A stretch of DNA of 64,000 bases from Rhizoctonia solani. Lineage: Eukaryota; Basidiomycota; Agaricomycetes; Cantharellales; Ceratobasidiaceae. This document shows, one piece after another, positions 56,801-64,000 of the stretch (position 1 is its first letter; every line of letters begins with the position of its first letter). Both the position numbers and the translations under genes were made by a program. Where the stretch lies: assembly GCF_016906535.1 (NCBI RefSeq), contig NC_057371.1:2666001-2730000 (forward strand), written 5' to 3'. The notes under the pieces are model-generated. The model ran no database searches. It was given only the letters and a program-made list of their open reading frames with translations, and was not told the origin of the DNA.

Positions 56801-58489
56801 ATGGATGACCAGAGTTAAAACTTGTAAGGAGCATTAGCCGTGGTGATAGAGCACAAGTGGACCAAAAACGGCTACGTTTTGCGGCCCAATCTCCAAGGAG
56901 CCGAGACGAGTAGAGTGCAGAGCGTGGACCAGAGTAAGTGGTTGGGAAAACATCGATTCTCCGAGTTTCTAACGAGTGGAAACCGTAGTCAAGCGATAAC
57001 AGTTAAAAATCATGTGACGAACTTTGCCGGTCCAATCTGTTGATATACATGCAGGCACAAGCAACGTCTTACCACAGCCACATTTCGAAGCAACCGAATC
57101 GAATTTCACCTAGTGAAACATCATCACAAGAAAGTTCAGGGATATCGATGAGCATTCGGATGTGATCACCTTGTAATTAATTGCTGGACGCAGGTGAAGA
57201 TAGGGAGCTATTGTGTTTTTAGATACAGATCACTCTAACCTACTATAACGCAGAATTCTAACCCTGGTTTGTGAGATCAACACTCCTTTGAATCCTTCTC
57301 ACTAAGATCGTGGATTTTGATGGCTTTTGGGTTATGTATAACATTATAGTAGTGTTGTAATGTAAGTAGAACGGTGGTTGTTGTAAAGCGAATCTATTCA
57401 AAGGCAAAAAAATATATCAAGTACTATATGGATGAGAGGGAAAATGTCAGAGAAAACCTGCGGCAGCGGCGGCGCTTTAAAGTATAGGCTGAGTGGGCCC
57501 CGAATACACGATACTTGAGCAATGATGCACATGGGCTAGACGCTGCTTTTACCTCGCATTTTTTAGTCGCCGCTTCTCCTCATCAGTCACCAGTGCGTTG
57601 AACCACTGATAGCAATTATACCCGGCCCATTGTGCCATTCATTGCTTTGTAAGCCTTGACGAGATAAGACACTATTGCGGCCAGTGATTATCCTTTCCTC
57701 ATTCTATCCTACCAAGGCCCCGGTCGGATGGAATCACTGGTTTTAGCAAAAACTCGTCTTGTGAAAACAATGAAAACTTAAGAACGTCGCTGATTATGAT
57801 AGGCTCCTAGTCCTATTAGGGACAGGAAAGGTGCGGAGTCCCAGCAATTGTTACGAACCTTGAACTCCCTCCATTGTCGTTATGATCTCTGGGAGTACAC
57901 GGCTGTAAATGGAAACAAGGTTTGATCCAAAAAGTCCGGCACTCACGAATAATTGACGCATCTGGATATATTGTCAAACAGCATCTACCGATCACGTTAG
58001 CCCAAGATACGATCACTGCAATTATCTTAACGATTCTTATCGAGGGGTTTCTTTGGGAGAGGGGATCTTTCAAAGGTCCACGTGTAATGTATAGTCTAGT
58101 ATATTCATAATCAATTCATGTGGACCCGGCTCCAAGTATGAGTCCGAACCATGCAATTTTGGGGGAGCTCTCGGGCCAAACCCATTGATAATCCGACTGC
58201 GAGATGAAATAAACAGGATTAGTAGCCGATGTCAACATACAAAGGGGCAAAAGCCCACTCGGGTAAAGCTTGTGGTGAGCGAAGCAGGTTCCGACGATTA
58301 GATCTAACGATGAAGGAGGTTCTTTTCGGCAACACAGGAACCCACGGTGCTGAGGGTGAGGTGGACATCTGTGACTGGCCTTTCGTACCTTCTCATGTAT
58401 CGACTCTGAGATGACAGAGTTTTAGCTTAGTACTGAGCACTTCATGGCTCAGACGATATTCCAAGCTCGGTGTTTCAGGTCCCGTGGCG
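53872..58489. other. Long gene-poor interval
   Basis: About 4.6 kb of AT-rich sequence. I see only short frames with no motifs, signal peptides or plausible splice chains, and no tRNA-like or transposon-like structure. It may be old, decayed repeat DNA. Confidence 0.45.
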
Positions 58490-60400
58490 GAATAAATTAA
58501 GTGTCTACTAGCTAAGCGCCGAGCGCGAGCGTCCAAATTTCTATCACCACTTGGCAACTCCCTCCACTCGACAAATTCGTGATTGGCTATGTTTATCTCG
58601 AGGGAACATGAGAATATCTCTATCGAATGCATTCGGCAGAATGTTATGGTCTTTTGTCGTTCTGATGTCAAATCTAACGTAGAAACATATCCCTCTTCTG
58701 CGCGGTTATGTTGACTTTCCGTAATTGGCCATGGCTTTATTCACCGCCATAGCGCGAGAAAGCGGTCTGAACTCAAGAGTAAAGTGGCTATAGCTGGTGG
58801 CCCATGGATATAGCTATGATTCGCGGCGAGCCAGCATCCTTGGAGCCTGAACCGACACCAGAGGGTAGAAGCAAACATGATGTCCGGATGCCGGATGATC
58901 AAGATAATGCATTCCTTCCTCGGATACTGCCCTCTTGATCCTAATGTTCCTTGGAGCACAAAGGTAGTTATATCCAACCACGTGAACCTTCTGAACACTT
59001 GAGCTAATCTATCAGGTTCTGCAATATAACAGACATGCTCGGCATATCCGATCTCGTGATCCTTATAATTATGTGCCTGATGGGCGTCTGTCCCTCAAGA
59101 AGAGACGTTCCACCCGCCAAACTTCACCCAGTTATTATTTATCCGGACAAATAAGTGAATAGCTGTCATCGGAACAATTCACATGAGGACCGTTTGGACT
59201 GGCTGCCTATTGACACCACGTATTCACACAACATCAGAACTTACAAAATGTCAACTGACAAGCCGGGGTCTTCCTGCAGGAGCGTACAAAATAGCGGGCA
59301 ATCGTCCCTCTGTGTCACTGTGACCCATTCCCAGACTTCCACCCTTAAACATGCGTCTCTGTCTGCTTACTGCCGTCCTTCCTGTTGTGCTGGCCTTGAG
59401 TGCCCTTGTATTGAGCGCTCCCGTCGACACGGAGAAGCATGTGACTGCTCGTGGTGGCACCTCCTTCGCCAACTGTCCCTCCGGCGATTCCATTCTCGTG
59501 ATTCTGAAAAAGCTCCAACCCGACCTGCTCTCACGATACACCCAGATTGGTATGTCCAATATGCCCTGAGCGATATCTTTTCTCAGATACAGGTGATTGT
59601 TTAGATGACCATATTCAAGCAAATGTCGACCCCACAGAAGAAATAAGAAACATTATTCCGCTTTTCAATGCCGCTACCACCCAAATAAGCGACTTACCCA
59701 TGGACAAGCCCTGTGTGTTTGACGGCAAATATCACCAGGTTGTGGAAATTTTTATTGTCATGCTCAGCGTGAGTGCTGCCCATTGAATCACTGATCGGAA
59801 GACTATAGGCTCATCTCATCGACTGTAGGATTTTGCTAAGCAATTCGCCAAGTTGCAGGTCCATAGGACACGCGATATCAATAGCATCTCTACGAGTATC
59901 TCCGAAGCATTGAGCGACTTGATTGCAGCTTTACGGACTTTGCTGGAGAATATAATAAGGATCCTTCAAAAATTACTTCCGACACTGTAAGTTGGTTACT
60001 ATTGACATATATAGTTATCTTCAGCTGACCATGCGCTCGTACTTGACGAAAGGAACGAAAAATCGATACAATTGCTAAGTGAACTTTTGGGGCAATTGTC
60101 AACTGACATTGGTTCGGTTTTGGAAGCTATCGATGGTATACAGGGCTCAATTCTTGGCTGAATCATTCCACGCCCTCTGACAACATAAGAATACCTCACT
60201 TCATCTCTTATCAAGGAATTGCGACTTAATTCTGAGCCAACTCCTTTATTTCTCCTTACCTCGATTGTTTTTGGCACCCTCCCCCTTTATCTCTGTGTAC
60301 TGCTTCATATTTGATTCAATGAAATTTTTTCCCAGTGGAAAAGCATTTGGACAATCCTGTAGAGCCTCCTCAGACGAGTCTGGCTCGAGGCACTCGCCCT
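58490..60400. repeat. Tandem duplication, segment 1 (secreted-protein locus)
   Basis: Direct, diverged repeat of 60765-62660, offset about 2,280 bp. Shared landmarks are AAGCGCCG followed by GCGCAAGCG-like sequence, the promoter block with TCTATCAGGTTCTGCAATAT, the whole small secreted protein gene, and 3' sequence with CTCTGTGTACTGCTTC. Divergence is clearly greater than in the NLR units, so this duplication is older or faster evolving. Confidence 0.8.
59351..60161 (+). CDS. Small secreted protein, tandem paralog 1 (209 aa)
   Basis: Four exons fit: 59351-59549, 59605-59768, 59829-59986, 60053-60161. The signal peptide MRLCLLTAVLPVVLALSALV is followed by SAPVDTEKHV, with cleavage likely before APV. 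The mature part is mostly amphipathic helix (SILVILKKLQPDL, IIPLFNAATTQI, ALSDLIAALRTLLENI). The first three exons share phases with the neighbour at 61631, exons 2 and 3 having identical lengths (164 and 158 bp). The last acceptor (CGAAAG at 60047-60052) lacks a pyrimidine tract; the earlier CAG at 60022-60024 would give a stop at once, so the C-terminus is the least certain part. The role is unknown; it resembles helical small secreted proteins of plant-associated basidiomycetes. Confidence 0.75.
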
Positions 60401-60764
60401 TTATATACTCATAATTTTGCAGCATTAACATCGTATTATACTTGGCTTCGGGCCTCTACAGCGGGAAAGAGACACTACAAGGTACATGTAGCAAAACACA
60501 AACGACTGGGGCAGGGAGACGGAAAGGATAGGAACATAATGAGCAACGTGCCTAACCGGGGTACTAAAGGAATCGCGGGGTCACTTTTGTCTTTGTTAGA
60601 TATTCGGTAGTCAACCATTTTTGTGGTGCACATATGACAATAGCGTGTATCTGTCGGTAGATTCTAGTATATTCTGTTAGCTATGCCCTGGCAATTAAGC
60701 CGCAAGAGAACAGGTATTGCCGTATATGCGTATTGTGTGCAACACTAATAGGACGCGTTATTTA
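60401..60764. other. Spacer between the two duplicated segments
   Basis: Unique AT-rich sequence; nothing recognised. Confidence 0.4.
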
Positions 60765-62660
60765 AATGTGTGTTTGCTAAGCGCCGCGCGCAAGCGTTCA
60801 AATTTCTAATTGGCCACGACTGACAACCTCCCTTTGCCTTGGCCAATTCGAGAGCATACGAGAATGTGTCTATCAGCTGCATCCAGCAGGGCTTTTTTTT
60901 TGTGGCTGTTTACCAAAGTCACATCCAAAGTGAAGCCATATCTTTCTTCTGCGCGGATATATTGGCTTTGCGTGATTGGCTTTATTCACCGTCGCAACAT
61001 GAGAAATTGGTATCGAAGTGAAGAAAAGAAAGACTTTGGTCGATCGGCCACGTATACAGCCGTTCTTCAAAATGGATCGCCATCCTCGAAACTTAGGACA
61101 CGGTACGTGACGGGGAGGGGAGAACCAAATATCCAGTCTCTATGCTTAGACCACCAAAGTAGCGCGTCCATCCTCAAGACATCGACCAAACATCACCATT
61201 TTGATCACAGCATTCCATCGGACACAAAGGTAGCTGTCTAATCATGCAAATCACCCAGCTAACTCAACGCTCAAGTTAATCTATCAGGTTCTGCAATATA
61301 ACAAACGCGCTCGGCGCATCCGATCTCGTGACCCATACGTCTACGATGGGCGTCTATTCGCCTAGGAGAGACGTTCCGGCTGTCAAACGTCTCCCGGCTA
61401 CTGCCTGCTTGGGCAAATAAGCGAATGGTTATCATCGGGACAATCCATATAGGGACGATTTGGGCCGACTGCCTACTGATATGAGGGAGTATGGGAATTT
61501 CTAAAATGTCAACTGGTCCGGCGCGCCAAGTCAAAGTCTTCTTTCAGGAGTCTACAAAATCGCTGACGATCATCCCTCTGTATACTAGTCCCATCCACCG
61601 TGGCTTGTCCCTAGACTTCCATCCTTAAACATGCTCCTCCGTCTGCTTACCCGCCTCTTTGCCGTCTTGCCTGTTGTACTAGTGTTTGGTGCTCTTGTAT
61701 CGAGCGCCCCCGTCAGTACGGAGACGCATGTGACTTCCTGTGGTGACACTTGCTTCGCCAACCGCGCCTCTGGTGGTTCTATCTACTCTATCTTGACTCA
61801 GCTCCGATTCGATCTCAACAAAGAATGCGATCTAGTTGGTACGTTTAACACCTCTTGAGCGGTATCCTCTCTCTCTCATACAGCTGATCTGCTCAGATGA
61901 GCATTTAAAGGCCGGTACCAACCCCATCGAAGCTTTCAAGGCAATCATTTCGGATTTCAATGTCGCTGCCGCCAAAATCAATAACTTGCCCAAGGGTATG
62001 GCCAGCCTACCTGACGGCAAGGGTCCTGAGGTTGTAAAAGCTTGGACTGGCATACTCACTGTAAGCGCTGTTAATTGGATCGTCGATCGGCAGACTGTAG
62101 GCTCATTTTGTCAACTGTAGGATTTTACTACGCGATCTGCCAAGTGGCAAGGACATAGGACACGTGCCATTGGTGATATTTTTGCGGGCCTTTCTATGCA
62201 AATAGGCGGCGCTGTCTCGGCTGCACAAGGTGCCCTCACTGGCGCATTGGGTGGTCTCCAAACATTGGGTTCACAGATGTGAGTTATAACTACTATCGAA
62301 ATACACGACTATCATCTAATCATGCGCGCAGATTGGATGCTAGTAAACCGCATTGGGAACAATTGCAAGAGCAGCTTGTAGGTCATGGGCTCAATGCTCT
62401 TGGTTCATTATTGGAAACTATCAATAATGTACACGGCTCGGTTATTGGAGACCGCTCCACAACGTAACAATGTCTCATGCGTCCTCGTCAAAGAATAGCG
62501 ACTCACTTTGAGCCAATTCCTTTACTCGTACTTACTTGTATTATCTCCTGTGCTTCTCTGTGTACTGCTTCGTTTGATTGAATAAAGCCTCCCGATCAAA
62601 ACGGACTTTGCTCACCGTACAGGGCTTCCTCGCTCAAGTCCAACTCAAGCAGCTTTCCCG
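60765..62660. repeat. Tandem duplication, segment 2 (secreted-protein locus)
   Basis: Second copy of 58490-60400 in the same orientation, carrying promoter-proximal and 3' sequences as well as the gene. Confidence 0.8.
61631..62467 (+). CDS. Small secreted protein, tandem paralog 2 (221 aa)
   Basis: Exons 61631-61838, 61897-62060, 62121-62278, 62332-62467 join cleanly. The signal peptide MLLRLLTRLFAVLPVVLVFG ends before SSAPVS. Four Cys occur in the first 66 residues (TSCGDTC, then Cys 66), where the paralog has one in the aligned stretch. The middle contains FKAIISDFNVAAAKINNLP, and the third exon is Gly/Ala-rich (IGGAVSAAQGALTGALGGL), which could insert in or bind to membranes or surfaces. 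The last exon ends GSVIGDRSTT. Introns match the neighbour in position and phase. Extracellular; function unknown, no named family assigned. Confidence 0.82.
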
Positions 62661-63503
62661 GTGTGCATCAGTGATTTCGCACCATTTTAATCAAGATGTA
62701 TACGCTACAAAGTACTCAGAATTATTTGGATCTGAATATAATATGCCACGACATCTGAACAGGATAAATGCCACCACGGAACCGACGCCACCACGGAACT
62801 AACGCTATAGGCATAGGTCTCCCACCGTATTGCTGATCCTGCCAGCACTAATAGTACTTCTTAATATATCCAATTTATTGTTCTCGCCTAACAAGCACAT
62901 ATGTCGCCCCACTGCCAGTCGTTTGATTTTCATATTCATGTCTCTTATACTTAGCATATCTTTCCTTGCGGTTCTAGTTAAGCCTGATACGGCTCTGGTC
63001 AACTATATGCGTAGTAGTACCTGCATTATTGTCGGGTCCAACAAAGTTCAACGAAGACTTTCGGCGCATGTAACTGGAGCTTAGTATACTCAGTATACAA
63101 TACTTCCTGCGCCTGGCTGATGTTCACCCTATAGCGCTCCAGATGGGTGCCACCGCCAATGGCATCCATCTGACAGATGTTTTAAAGATGCCCGGTTTTC
63201 GTAAGAGCCTGGAAGGTTTAAGTAATGGGAAGAATGAAAAAATTAGAAATGGCTTTGTGGGATTAGAGGTGAGCGGTATTAATTGCGGCAAGATAGATAG
63301 TGGTAACGTACACAATACAAGCTCTCCATCCCTTTTCGCAACCATCGGGGCTGTCTGGCATGTCAGGGGATGTTCAAGAATAATGTTGGTACTCGCAATT
63401 GCAATTACGCGCCACTCACTATAGTACCAAAGCAGGGCGGTACGCCACGGTATCAAAATAATCGCTTACATTGTAAGGTCGCTATTGAAGCAGCCACACC
63501 TGT
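62661..63503. other. Right-edge intergenic sequence
   Basis: Short frames only, such as 63143-63424 plus (93 codons), with no recognisable motif. Nothing called. Confidence 0.4.
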
Positions 63504-63505
63504 TA

Positions 63506-63698
63506 CAGTCGTGTCCCTCAGCTTGCAGCCTACTGATTGCAGGATTTCTCAGCAGCCACTCCACTAATTAACTTCGGATCTACCGGAAAATGTGCGCGTG
63601 AGGTGCCGGAGTCTGTTCCGGGGCCCCCAGAAGCGATTAGTGCATGTACGGACAAGATATCTGGCAATCAGTAGGCTGCAAGCTGAGGGACACCACTG
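63506..63698. mobile_element. 193-bp Tc1/mariner (pogo-like) MITE
   Basis: Near-perfect terminal inverted repeats of 35 bp (63506-63540 and 63664-63698, one mismatch) begin CAGTCGTGTCCCTCAGC and CAGTGGTGTCCCTCAGC, and are flanked by TA on both sides (63504-63505, 63699-63700). CAGT-starting ends with a TA duplication are typical of pogo/Fot1-type elements. The loop of 123 bp has no coding capacity. A stem-loop RNA is the alternative reading, but the TA-bounded ends favour a transposon. Confidence 0.75.
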
Positions 63699-63700
63699 TA

Positions 63701-64000
63701 TCTAGTTCAATCTGTAGATTTTTACCATACCAATGATGTGGATAATGACCACCTTGGTTGGTAAGCACTATTATATGCGGACCATCTCATACACAACGCG
63801 CGCATGGAGCCAGTATATTGGCTTATTTATGAATAGATGAGACCTTTGATATCTTTTGGCATAGGTATCAGCCTCTCCTAACGTTAGGATTTGGTAGAAC
63901 TTTCTTGTGAGACTCACTGTGGGAAATTAAAGGAAGAGCGACAGTAGTAGTTTGACAGGTGGCTGTTATTAATTGGTTAGCTTCCCTTAAAGTGAATTTT
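63701..64000. other. Right window edge, nothing recognised
   Basis: AT-rich sequence without ORF or repeat support. Confidence 0.4.

Noticed and set aside
63143..63424. Plus and minus frames of about 93-110 codons near the right edge
   Set aside because: Overlapping on both strands, no signal, motif or splice support.

Overview
The window looks like a piece of a basidiomycete (Agaricomycetes) genome. The genes are dense with introns of about 50-60 bp bounded by GT-AG. The content is fungal: NACHT-WD40 NLR receptors, a GMC oxidoreductase, an ABCC transporter with a TMD0, a GH13 amylase with a CBM20, a DHA1-type MFS transporter and small secreted proteins. The style resembles Rhizoctonia/Ceratobasidium, but that placement is an inference.

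Left part (about 755-30161): three minus-strand NLR genes lie head to tail. Each can be assembled by hand into the same six-exon gene (1522, 1522 and 1524 aa). The order is a helical N-terminus, a NACHT NTPase, about 14 WD40 repeats (two predicted seven-bladed propellers) and a conserved C-terminal tail. Genes 1 and 2 sit in a direct tandem duplication of about 11.3-12.5 kb (755-13210 and 13213-24749) that also carries a decayed GMC oxidoreductase on the plus strand. The copies differ by two insertions, a 924-bp TIR element and a 273-bp element, each with a clean empty site in the paralogous copy. The third gene matches the others only from its 3' flank to the middle of the NACHT exon; upstream it is diverged, so it is a mosaic. 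Differences among the three WD40 arrays concentrate at positions predicted to lie on the top face of the propeller, the pattern known from HET-D/E/R-type NWD incompatibility genes.

Middle (30162-51633): an AT-rich stretch with a MITE-like element and three doubtful small membrane ORFs; then a Ycf1-like ABCC transporter (+, about 30 introns, one of them GC-AG), a secreted GH13 alpha-amylase with C-terminal CBM20 (-), a DHA1-type MFS drug transporter (-), and a single-pass membrane protein with two related extracellular beta-type domains (+).

Right part (51634-64000): gene-poor. It holds a second copy of the MITE-like family, two doubtful mini-ORFs, a tandem duplication of about 1.9 kb carrying two paralogous small secreted proteins with identical intron phases, and a small Tc1/mariner (pogo-like) MITE near the right edge.

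The most interesting part is the NLR array: intact receptors diversifying by duplication, conversion and surface-residue change. Gene models were spliced by eye and need RNA evidence.
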